NCBI RefSeq assembly: GCF_042651965.1
Contig: NZ_JBHSDY010000010.1
Location: 62,001 to 126,000, forward strand
Length of the DNA stretch: 64,000 bases
Source of the DNA: Castellaniella hirudinis
GTDB taxonomy: Bacteria; Pseudomonadota; Gammaproteobacteria; Burkholderiales; Burkholderiaceae_B
Direction: 5' to 3'
Below, piece by piece: positions 8,502 through 16,427 of this stretch. A model generated the notes under the pieces. The model had not been told where the DNA came from. It searched no databases and saw only the letters and a list, made by a program, of their open reading frames with translations. How positions within the stretch are numbered: the first letter of the stretch is position 1; each line of letters begins with the position of its first letter. A program made the position numbers and the translations under genes.

Positions 8502-9068
8502 ATGCCGTTCAATATTCCCATCGCCCTGACGTGGCTGCGCATCGCCATGATCCCCTTGATCGTGGCCCTGTTCTATCTCCCGGATGCCTGGGCGGCGGGC
8601 TGGCGCGATGGCGTGGCGGCCATCGCCTTCATCGTCGCCGCCGTCACCGACTGGCTCGATGGCTGGCTGGCGCGCCGCTGGAACCAGACCTCGGCCTTCG
8701 GCGCCTTTCTGGACCCGGTGGCCGACAAGCTGATGGTTTGCGCGGCGTTGTTGATCCTGTTGTATCTGGGTCGCGTGGATTCCCTGATCGCCCTGGTGAT
8801 CATCGGTCGGGAAATCACCATTTCCGCCTTGCGCGAATGGATGGCAAAAATCGGCGCCAGCAGCAGTGTGGCCGTTCATTGGCTGGGCAAGTTCAAGACT
8901 GCCGCGCAAATGGTCGCCATTCCCTGCCTGCTGTACTGGCAGCCCCTGCAGGGCATCCCCACCCGCATCGTCGGCCAAGTCCTGATCGTGGTCGCCGCGA
9001 TCCTGACGGTCTGGTCGATGTGCTACTACCTGAAGAAAGCCTGGCCGGAAATCCGCGCCCGGGCCTGA
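8502..9068 (+). CDS. pgsA: CDP-diacylglycerol--glycerol-3-phosphate 3-phosphatidyltransferase
   Basis: 188 residues with about five membrane helices. It makes phosphatidylglycerol phosphate at the inner membrane. The CDP-alcohol phosphotransferase signature (DG, AR, then G and two Asp) is complete in DWLDGWLARRW followed by GAFLDPVADK, residues about 50-76. It is only 18 bases after uvrC. A TAGTAT hexamer lies 10 bases before the ATG and may be a secondary promoter. A hairpin terminator follows. Confidence 0.96.
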   Translation: MPFNIPIALTWLRIAMIPLIVALFYLPDAWAAGWRDGVAAIAFIVAAVTDWLDGWLARRWNQTSAFGAFLDPVADKLMVCAALLILLYLGRVDSLIALVIIGREITISALREWMAKIGASSSVAVHWLGKFKTAAQMVAIPCLLYWQPLQGIPTRIVGQVLIVVAAILTVWSMCYYLKKAWPEIRARA

Positions 9069-9089
9069 CGCACCGATTTGAGCGATTTT

Positions 9090-9118
9090 CACCGGGGCCG
9101 TATGCGGCCCCGGTGCAT
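9090..9118. terminator. hairpin terminator between pgsA and queF
   Basis: caccggggcc and ggccccggtg form a perfect 10-bp stem with a 6-base loop (gtatgc), followed by cattt. It lies between two convergent genes, and A/T runs border both sides (atttt before it), so it can end transcription in both directions. Confidence 0.75.
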
Positions 9119-9949
9119 TTACTGCCGCAACGTCCGCGCTTGCCCGATGTCCGTCGGCTGGAAATTCGCCCGCCAGGGGTTGATGTCCAGCCCGCCGCGC
9201 CGGGTGTAGCGCGCGTAGACCAGCAGTTCTTCCGGCGCGCAGCGCTGCATGATTTCCCCGTAGATCTTTTCCACGCACAGCTCGTGGAATTCCTGGTGGC
9301 GGCGCAGCGACACGATGTAGCGCAGCAGGCCGGCGTGGTCGATGCGCGGGCCGGCGTAGCGGATCAGCAGGCTGGCCCAGTCCGGCTGTCCGGTGACCGG
9401 ACAATTGGACTTCAATAGTTCAGACACCAGGTTTTCGCGCACGAAAGGGGCGGGATCCGACAGGACCAGGCCGTCGGGGCAGGGGGCCTGGACGGCTTCG
9501 AATGCCAGGTCCTGGTCGTCGATGGAGGTGCCGCGCAGCGGCGTGCAGCTCAGTTCGAACGCCGGGCGCACCGACAGGATCTCGACGTGCACGGGCTTGC
9601 CGCAGGCCCGGGACAGATCCGTGTGCAGCCGCTGGCGGACGATGTCCGCATATTCGAAGCGTTCTTCGTTATAGCTGTTCAGATAGAGCTTGAGCGATTT
9701 GGATTCAATCAGGCAGGCGCTGTCCACGGGTACCGTGAAGCGGCCGATCGCCACGACCGGCTTGCCCTTGCCGTTCAGCCAGGACAGTTCGTAGGCATTC
9801 CAGATGTCGGCGCCGTAGGCCGCCTGGGGCAGATCCAGTCCAGCGCGCGTTTCGGCGCGGGCGATCGGAAACAGCAGGGTCGGGTCGTAGTGGGTCGAAC
9901 CCGGCGTGGCGCGCCCCAGCGGGCTGGCGGATAGGGAATCGGAATACAT
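9119..9949 (-). CDS. queF: NADPH-dependent 7-cyano-7-deazaguanine reductase (preQ0 reductase)
   Basis: 276 residues, the long two-domain (type II, E. coli-like) QueF. It reduces preQ0 to preQ1 for tRNA queuosine. Visible are the substrate-binding ESKSLKLYLNSY near 80-91 and the catalytic cysteine in LKSNCPVTGQPDW near 183. A TAGAAT hexamer lies about 80 bases upstream of the start on the minus strand. The gene stands alone, convergent with pgsA. Confidence 0.95.
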   Translation of the reverse strand: MYSDSLSASPLGRATPGSTHYDPTLLFPIARAETRAGLDLPQAAYGADIWNAYELSWLNGKGKPVVAIGRFTVPVDSACLIESKSLKLYLNSYNEERFEYADIVRQRLHTDLSRACGKPVHVEILSVRPAFELSCTPLRGTSIDDQDLAFEAVQAPCPDGLVLSDPAPFVRENLVSELLKSNCPVTGQPDWASLLIRYAGPRIDHAGLLRYIVSLRRHQEFHELCVEKIYGEIMQRCAPEELLVYARYTRRGGLDINPWRANFQPTDIGQARTLRQ

Positions 9950-10071
9950 GGTGTCGCGAGGAGGGCGGTCCGGTGTGCGGTGGGTGAGGGCACATGCCCG
10001 AGGCCCCGTGAGGGGCTGCGTCCCATTCTACCGCCGCCGATGTGCGCTGCGCCCACCGGGCCCGGCCTGAG

Positions 10072-10116
10072 TTTTCACATCATGGCATTTTCTTTTCATG
10101 ATGTGAAAAGAAAATG
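10072..10116. repeat. two overlapping, mutually exclusive 13-bp inverted repeats
   Basis: Repeat A pairs 10072-10084 (ttttcacatcatg) with 10097-10109 (catgatgtgaaaa) across 12 bases. Repeat B pairs 10086-10098 (cattttcttttca) with 10104-10116 (tgaaaagaaaatg) across 5 bases. All arms are perfect. The right arm of A shares bases with both arms of B, so only one stem can form at a time. The element lies in the 361-bp, AT-rich gap between queF and aceA, about 195 bases before the aceA start. Function is unknown: operator pair, cruciform or RNA switch. Confidence 0.75.
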
Positions 10117-10196
10117 TTGCGGCGCAAGCTTCATCGTTTCATTGTCAGAAATATAATTTCATAACATGGAATATAAATCATATATATTTGATTCTA

Positions 10197-10231
10197 TTGA
10201 TTAAAATTTTATGTCTTATATAAGATATAAG
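10197..10231 (+). promoter_or_regulatory. candidate aceA promoter with inverted repeat over the -10
   Basis: TTGATT (10197-10202), 16 bases, TATAAG (10219-10224) resembles a sigma70 promoter, 87 bases before the aceA ATG. The inverted repeat cttatat-aag-atataag (10215-10231) covers the -10 hexamer and is a plausible repressor site. The whole of 10130-10230 is strikingly AT-rich for this genome. Apart from this and the paired inverted repeats, I see nothing else in 9950-10310. Confidence 0.45.
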
Positions 10232-10310
10232 TCATGTGTGCAGTGCGTCATGGGCGTAGACTATGTTTCATCGATCACCCACTTTTCATCTCTTTCTCAG
10301 GAGCATCACC

Positions 10311-11630
<1,320 letters not shown>

Positions 11631-11670
11631 TCGGGCAGTTTGAGAGAGAGAGGGGCAGGGAGGGAGCCCG

Positions 11671-11750
11671 CCGGGCGGCTTGCAAGCCGCCCGGATTCGC
11701 CAGGCGCGGATCAGTCCGGAGCGGACTGTCTCGTGTCCGGGTTCATCCCC
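11671..11750 (+). repeat. dispersed two-hairpin intergenic repeat, copy 1
   Basis: Hairpin 1 is a perfect 24-bp palindrome (11671-11694) centred on TTGCAA. The linker attcgccaggc (11695-11705) follows, then hairpin 2 (cagtccg-gag-cggactg, 11712-11728) and the tail tgtccgggttcatcccc (11734-11750). The same order of parts occurs at 18481-18555. Between copies the hairpin-1 arm changes from cggc/gccg to cgcc/ggcg, keeping pairing, which suggests selection on structure. It lies after aceA and before its terminator. Confidence 0.65.
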
Positions 11751-11764
11751 TGCGGTGTGCTTTC

Positions 11765-11792
11765 GGGAAGGCTAAGGCCTTCCCGTTTTTTT
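11765..11792 (+). terminator. rho-independent terminator after aceA
   Basis: gggaaggc and gccttccc form an 8-bp stem with a short taag loop, directly followed by g and seven T. It is the expected end of the aceA transcript, and separates it from the FNR-dependent promoter 50 bases further on. Confidence 0.85.
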
Positions 11793-11845
11793 GCTGCCGG
11801 ACCGCCCGTCAAATCCTTGCTGACTGCAGGGTCTTGCGGCAATTA

Positions 11846-11887
11846 TTGATCTGTGTCAAGGTTCGCGCATGGCAGGCTGGCTATAGT
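11846..11887 (+). promoter_or_regulatory. FNR box and class II promoter of the ccoI-like/ccoS genes
   Basis: TTGAT-ctgt-GTCAA (11846-11859) differs from the FNR consensus TTGAT-N4-ATCAA at one base. TATAGT (11882-11887) is the -10. With a transcription start near 11894 the box is centred at -41.5, the textbook class II position. This also shows that the reading frame open from 11853 cannot start there. The FNR gene lies 7 kb downstream and keeps the matching recognition residues. Confidence 0.75.
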
Positions 11888-11930
11888 TCCCTCTATGCGC
11901 GCTCCTTCCCTTTTTACACCCCCGCCGAAC

Positions 11931-12857
11931 ATGACCGACACCATGCGTCATGAGCGGCGGCACATGTTGGCCCGCACCGGGCTGGCCTGGCTGGTGATGA
12001 TGCAGGTCATGATGCTGGCCTTTCCGGGCTACCTGCGTCACGGCGCGCGTTCTTCCGACGCCCAGCAGTCCCTGGAGCAAGCCATCATCCTGATGAACTG
12101 GCTCAGCCTGATCCTGTGCGTGCCCCTGGTCCTGTACTGCGCCTGGCCGGTGTGGGGCGGCGCCTGGCGGTCCCTGTCGCAGCGGCGCATCGGCATGGAC
12201 GTGCCGGTGGCGCTGGGCATCCTCGCCGCCTTCGTGCCCAGCGTCATCGCCACCTGGCGCGACGTGGGCGAAGTCTATTTCGATTCGGTCTCCATGTTCG
12301 TGGCCTTTCTGCTGACGGCCCGCTTCCTGGAAGCCTGTGCCCGCCAGGCCGTCAGCGGCCAGCCCCACGAGGGCCAGGATACCGAATTGCTGCGTTCAGC
12401 CGATCGTCTGGCGTTCTGGTTCGTCTGCATCCAGATCCTGCTGGCCGTCCTGGTCGGCCTGTACTGGTGGCAGGTCCAGCCCGGCCAGGCCGTCGCCGTG
12501 ACGGTTGCGCTGCTGGTCATGAGCTGCCCCTGCGCCTTGTCCATGTCGGTGCCGGCCGCTCTGGCGGCTCGCCATACGGTGCGGCTGCGCGCGGGCGCAG
12601 ACGGGGTGCGCGATCCCGCTGCGCTGGATCGCGCCATGCGGCGCATCGCGCGCCAGAATCTTCACGGGTCCCTGGCCTGGCATCTGCTGATGACGCCTCT
12701 GGCGGCCTGCGGTTGGGTGCAACCCTGGGTGGCCGCCATCACCATGCTGCTGTCGTCCCTGGCCGTTGCGGCCAATGCCTGGCGCCTGACGCGGCCCGCG
12801 GCGGCCGACGCGGCCGGGCAGGCGGGCGTCCGGCCGGCCGGCGCCGTCCCGGGCTGA
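11931..12857 (+). CDS. membrane-only CcoI/FixI-like P-type ATPase homologue
   Basis: 308 residues from ATG 11931; earlier starts fall in the promoter. Blocks of the copper ATPase CcoI are recognisable in order: ARTGLAWLVMMQVMMLAFPGY, then RRIGMDVPVALGILAAF, VYFDSVSMFVAFLL, the ion-site motif MSCPCALSMSVPAAL, and the last helix pair QPWVAAITMLLSSLAVAANAW. Absent are the N-terminal CxxC metal domain, the actuator domain (TGE) and the whole phosphorylation/nucleotide domain (DKTGT). Normal CcoI has about 800 residues. The deletions are clean and in frame, the CPC motif is kept, and ccoS follows after 4 bases, so it looks maintained rather than decaying. It cannot hydrolyse ATP; its role in oxidase assembly is unknown. 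Confidence 0.8.
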   Translation: MTDTMRHERRHMLARTGLAWLVMMQVMMLAFPGYLRHGARSSDAQQSLEQAIILMNWLSLILCVPLVLYCAWPVWGGAWRSLSQRRIGMDVPVALGILAAFVPSVIATWRDVGEVYFDSVSMFVAFLLTARFLEACARQAVSGQPHEGQDTELLRSADRLAFWFVCIQILLAVLVGLYWWQVQPGQAVAVTVALLVMSCPCALSMSVPAALAARHTVRLRAGADGVRDPAALDRAMRRIARQNLHGSLAWHLLMTPLAACGWVQPWVAAITMLLSSLAVAANAWRLTRPAAADAAGQAGVRPAGAVPG

Positions 12858-12861
12858 GACC

Positions 12862-13023
12862 ATGGACTCGCTGTTTCTGCTTTTGCCGATTTCCCTGCTG
12901 TTCGTCCTGGGGATCGGCGTGGCGTTCTGGTGGGCGATCTTCGCCGGTCAGTTCGACGACACCCGGGATGCGGCTACCGCGATCCTGGACGATGACGATC
13001 GCGCCCATCCCGGGCGCCCTTGA
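12862..13023 (+). CDS. ccoS: cbb3-type oxidase assembly protein CcoS
   Basis: 53 residues. It begins MDSLFLLLPISLLFVLGIGV, a single membrane helix, followed by the family motif FWWAIFAGQFDD and an acidic tail ending ILDDDD. CcoS is needed to insert haem and copper into cbb3 oxidase. It is four bases after the CcoI-like gene and shares its FNR promoter. Its stop codon is the first part of the next FNR box. Confidence 0.92.
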   Translation: MDSLFLLLPISLLFVLGIGVAFWWAIFAGQFDDTRDAATAILDDDDRAHPGRP

Positions 13024-13064
13024 CCTACGTCAAGGCCGTTTCGGGGCGGGTGAGGGATTATTCT
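13020..13064 (+). promoter_or_regulatory. FNR-type box and promoter before ccoN
   Basis: TTGAC-ctac-GTCAA (13020-13033) is a perfectly symmetrical variant of the FNR site and begins in the ccoS stop codon. A weak -10 (tattct, 13059-13064) lies at the class II distance. Transcription would start near 13070, leaving about 40 bases to the ccoN ATG at 13111. Confidence 0.65.
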
Positions 13065-13110
13065 GCTTTTCAAAAATTCATGTCTTAACCTTGTTCTGAG
13101 GGGAACGCTT

Positions 13111-14592
13111 ATGGGCACGACCGGTACAGCCGGAACACCGGCCGAAACCTTCAACTACGGCGTCGTCAGACAGTTCACCATCGCCACGATCTTCTGGGGC
13201 GTGGTCGGGATGGCGGTCGGCGTGCTGATCGCATCGCAACTGATCTGGCCGGAGTTGAACTTCAACACGCCATGGCTCAGCTACGGTCGCCTGCGGCCGC
13301 TGCACACCAACGGGGTGATCTTCGCCTTTGGCGGCAGCGCCCTGTTCGCCACGTCCTATTACGTGGTGCAGCGTACCTGTCAGGTCCGCCTGTTCTCCGA
13401 CAAGCTCGCGGCCTTCACCTTCTGGGGCTGGCAGGCCGTGCTGGTGGGGGCCGTCATCACCCTGCCGCTGGGCTATACCTCGACCAAGGAATACGCCGAA
13501 CTCGAATGGCCCATCGACATCCTGATCACGCTGGTCTGGGTGGCGTACGCCGTCGTGTTCTTCGGCACCATCGCGAAACGCCGCGTCAAGCACATCTACG
13601 TGGCGAACTGGTTCTTCGGGTCCTACATCCTGACCATCGCGATCCTGCACATCTTCAACAACCTGGAACTGCCGGTGTCGATGTGGAAGTCCTATTCCGC
13701 CTACGCCGGGGTGCAGGACGCCATGGTGCAGTGGTGGTACGGCCACAATGCCGTGGGCTTCTTCCTGACCACCAGCTTCCTGGGCATGATGTACTACTTC
13801 GTGCCCAAGCAGGCCGGCCGTCCGATCTATTCCTATCGCCTGTCGATCGTGCACTTCTGGGCGCTGGCCTTCACCTATATGTGGGCCGGTCCGCACCACC
13901 TGCTGTACACCTCGCTGCCCGACTGGACCCAGTCGCTGGGCATGGCGTTCTCGCTGATCCTGCTGGCCCCGTCCTGGGGGGGGATGATCAACGGCATCAT
14001 GACGGTCTCGGGCGCCTGGCACAAACTGCGCACCGACCCGATCCTGAAGTTCCTGGTGGTGGCGCTGTCCTTCTACGGCATGGCGACCTTCGAAGGCTCG
14101 ATGATGTCCATCCGCACGGTCAACGCGCTGTCGCACTATACCGACTGGACGGTCGGCCACGTGCACGCCGGTGCCCTGGGCTGGGTGGCGATGATCACCT
14201 TCGGTTCGCTGTACTACCTGATCCCGCGCCTGTACGGCCGTGAAAGCATGGCGCGTCCCGACTACATCAATCTGCACTTTTGGCTGGCGACGCTGGGCGT
14301 GGTGCTGTACATCGCGTCGATGTGGATTGCGGGTGTGATGCAGGGCCTGATGTGGCGCGCCACGGGCGAGGACGGCATGCTGACCTACAGCTTCGTCGAG
14401 GTCGTGAAGTCCACCTATCCGTTCTACACCATCCGCATGATCGGCGGCCTGTTCTTCCTGGCGGGCATGGGTCTGATGGCCTGGAACACCTGGCTGACGG
14501 TGCGTGGCCAGCCTCGGGTCAATCCGGTGGTGCCTCTGGAAAGCCCAGACGCCCACGCCGCCCCTCAATCCGCCGTGCCGGCATCGGCCTAA
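13111..14592 (+). CDS. ccoN: cbb3-type cytochrome c oxidase subunit I
   Basis: 493 residues with about 12 membrane helices. It is the catalytic subunit with the haem b and b3-CuB site of the high-affinity oxidase used at low oxygen. Haem-ligand histidine regions are visible: GRLRPLHTNGVIFAFGG near 55, WWYGHNAVGFFLTT near 210, the Tyr-His pair in YSYRLSIVHFWALAF near 245, AGPHHLLYT near 265 and TVGHVHAGALGW near 348. GAGGGG precedes the ATG. ccoO begins 10 bases after its stop. Confidence 0.97.
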   Translation: MGTTGTAGTPAETFNYGVVRQFTIATIFWGVVGMAVGVLIASQLIWPELNFNTPWLSYGRLRPLHTNGVIFAFGGSALFATSYYVVQRTCQVRLFSDKLAAFTFWGWQAVLVGAVITLPLGYTSTKEYAELEWPIDILITLVWVAYAVVFFGTIAKRRVKHIYVANWFFGSYILTIAILHIFNNLELPVSMWKSYSAYAGVQDAMVQWWYGHNAVGFFLTTSFLGMMYYFVPKQAGRPIYSYRLSIVHFWALAFTYMWAGPHHLLYTSLPDWTQSLGMAFSLILLAPSWGGMINGIMTVSGAWHKLRTDPILKFLVVALSFYGMATFEGSMMSIRTVNALSHYTDWTVGHVHAGALGWVAMITFGSLYYLIPRLYGRESMARPDYINLHFWLATLGVVLYIASMWIAGVMQGLMWRATGEDGMLTYSFVEVVKSTYPFYTIRMIGGLFFLAGMGLMAWNTWLTVRGQPRVNPVVPLESPDAHAAPQSAVPASA

Positions 14593-14602
14593 GGAGTTGA
14601 CC

Positions 14603-15256
14603 ATGTCTGGTACCAAAAAACGCTTCTCCCATGAAATGCTGGAGCGCAACGTCGGTCTGCTGATCATCTTCAGCATTCTGGTGGTGTCGTTCTCCGGCCT
14701 GGTGCAGATCATCCCGCTGTTCTTCCAGCATTCCACCACCACGGCGGTCGAGGGCGTCAAGCCCTACGAGGCGCTGCGCCTGATGGGCCGCGACGTCTAC
14801 ATCCGCGAAGGCTGCGTGGGCTGCCACTCCCAGCAGATCCGCACGCTGCAGTCCGAGGTCCAGCGTTATGGCCCGTACTCGATCGCTGCGGAATCGGTCT
14901 ACGACCACCCCTTCCTGTGGGGTTCCAAGCGCACGGGGCCGGACCTGGCCCGCGTCGGCGCGCGTTATTCCGACGAATGGCACCGCATCCACCTGCGCAA
15001 TCCGCGCGACGTGGTCAAGGAATCCAATATGCCGGCCTATCCCTGGCTGCAGAAGAACACGGTCGAGGGCGCCGACGTTCAGGAACGCATGAAGGTGCTG
15101 CGCACCCTGGGCGTGCCCTACACGGACGAGGAAATCGCCGCGGCCCCCGATCAGCTCAAGGGCAAGACCGAGGAAGACGCGATCGTGGCCTATCTGCAGG
15201 GCCTGGGCGTGGGCGGTCGTGCCGCTGCGCAGCAAGTCATGACCGGGGAGCACTGA
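14603..15256 (+). CDS. ccoO: cbb3-type cytochrome c oxidase subunit II
   Basis: 217 residues from ATG 14603, with AAGGAG overlapping the ccoN stop. One N-terminal membrane anchor (NVGLLIIFSILVVSFSGLV) precedes a periplasmic monohaem domain with the haem c motif REGCVGCHSQQIR near 70-82 and a distal Met in NMPAYPWL. It relays electrons from CcoP to CcoN. The longer open frame from 14504 runs through the end of ccoN and is not used. Confidence 0.97.
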   Translation: MSGTKKRFSHEMLERNVGLLIIFSILVVSFSGLVQIIPLFFQHSTTTAVEGVKPYEALRLMGRDVYIREGCVGCHSQQIRTLQSEVQRYGPYSIAAESVYDHPFLWGSKRTGPDLARVGARYSDEWHRIHLRNPRDVVKESNMPAYPWLQKNTVEGADVQERMKVLRTLGVPYTDEEIAAAPDQLKGKTEEDAIVAYLQGLGVGGRAAAQQVMTGEH

Positions 15257-15257
15257 C

Positions 15258-15434
15258 ATGCTCGGCCTCATCAACGGGATCATGACGCTGCTGGGGATGG
15301 CGACGTTCGCCGGCATCGTGTGGTGGGCCTGGTCGACGCATCGCGCCGAGGCCAATCGGCAGGCGGCGCTGCTGCCTTTCGCCTTGCCCGAGGAATATCA
15401 GAACGACAAGAATACCGGGGAATCAAATGAGTGA
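15258..15434 (+). CDS. ccoQ: cbb3-type oxidase subunit CcoQ (FixQ)
   Basis: 58 residues: one membrane helix (GMATFAGIVWWAWS) and a short basic/acidic tail (LPFALPEEYQND). The size, the position between ccoO and ccoP and the FAGIVWWA pattern identify CcoQ, which stabilises CcoP in the complex. It starts one base after the ccoO stop and overlaps ccoP by 8 bases. Confidence 0.9.
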   Translation: MLGLINGIMTLLGMATFAGIVWWAWSTHRAEANRQAALLPFALPEEYQNDKNTGESNE

Positions 15435-16329
15435 TTTCGTCAGCAGTTTCTGGAGTTACTACATTGCGGTCATCGCGCTGGGCGGGATCGCCTGGTGTGT
15501 GTGGCTGCTGTTTTCGCAGCGCGCCTGGCTCAAGCGCGATGTCCAGCAGGTCGAGAACACCGGCCATGTCTGGGACGGCGACCTGACCGAACTGAACAAT
15601 CCGGTGCCGCGCTGGTGGACGGTCATGTACCTGCTGCTGTGCATCTTCGCACTGGGCTATCTGGTGCTGTATCCGGGACTGGGCAGTTGGAAGGGCACGC
15701 TGGGCTTCACGGCCGGCCAGCAGGTGCAGCAGGAACAGGAAGCCCTCAATGCGCGCATCCAGCCCGTGTACGAGCGTTTCCGTGAAATGCCGATTCCGGA
15801 CATCGCGCGTGACGATCAGGCCCGGGACATCGGTCAGCGCCTGTTCCTGAACAACTGCGCCCAGTGCCACGGCTCGGACGCCAAGGGCAGCCGCGGCTTT
15901 CCCAATCTGACCGACGGCGACTGGCTGTACGGCGGCGCGCCGGAGCAGATCCAGCAGACCATCACCGAAGGCCGCCACGGCGTGATGCCGCCCTGGAGCG
16001 CTGCGATCAAGCCCGACGAGGCTTCCGCCATCGCCCAGTACGTCCGCTCGTTGTCCGGGCTGGCCCACGATCCGCTGCGCGTCAACGCCGGCAAGCGTGG
16101 CTTCGACACCTATTGCGTGGCGTGTCACGGCGTCGACGGCAAGGGCAATCAGGCCCTGGGCGCCCCCAACCTGACCGATGAGGTCTGGCTGTACGGCAGC
16201 TCCGAGGCGACGATTGTCGAGACCATCCTGAATGGCCGCGACAATCAGATGCCGGCCCAGAAGCAGAACCTGACGCCCGAGCAGATCCGTCTGCTGACGG
16301 CCTGGGTCTGGGGCCAGTCCAACCGTTAG
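15427..16329 (+). CDS. ccoP: cbb3-type cytochrome c oxidase subunit III (dihaem)
   Basis: 300 residues. Two N-terminal membrane helices are followed by two cytochrome c domains with CAQCHGSD near 144 and CVACHGVD near 232; distal methionines lie in GVMPPWS and NQMPAQ. It accepts electrons from soluble c-type cytochromes. It overlaps ccoQ by 8 bases, so the two are translationally coupled. Confidence 0.97.
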   Translation: MSDFVSSFWSYYIAVIALGGIAWCVWLLFSQRAWLKRDVQQVENTGHVWDGDLTELNNPVPRWWTVMYLLLCIFALGYLVLYPGLGSWKGTLGFTAGQQVQQEQEALNARIQPVYERFREMPIPDIARDDQARDIGQRLFLNNCAQCHGSDAKGSRGFPNLTDGDWLYGGAPEQIQQTITEGRHGVMPPWSAAIKPDEASAIAQYVRSLSGLAHDPLRVNAGKRGFDTYCVACHGVDGKGNQALGAPNLTDEVWLYGSSEATIVETILNGRDNQMPAQKQNLTPEQIRLLTAWVWGQSNR

Positions 16330-16336
16330 CCTGCCA

Positions 16337-16362
16337 GCCGGCCGGCGCCTGCTGGGGCCGGC
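16337..16362 (+). other. hairpin between ccoP and ccoG
   Basis: gccggcc and ggccggc form a 7-bp GC stem around 12 bases, with no T run. It may set different mRNA levels for the oxidase genes and the downstream assembly genes, as intercistronic hairpins often do; this is inference. Confidence 0.4.
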
Positions 16363-16427
16363 CGACCGACGACTCCCATCCATAAGGGCCTGTCACACAG
16401 ACCAGTCATCGACACACAGAGGACACC

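Noticed and set aside
9950..10071. preQ1 riboswitch before queF
   Set aside because: No matching pseudoknot-type sequence was recognised, and QueF makes preQ1 rather than importing it; only a TAGAAT hexamer is seen.
11853..11930. Longer start for the CcoI-like gene
   Set aside because: It lies inside the FNR box and promoter, so it cannot be in the mRNA.
13272..14243. Second long plus-strand frame inside ccoN
   Set aside because: Out-of-frame shadow of ccoN, rich in Arg/His/Pro.
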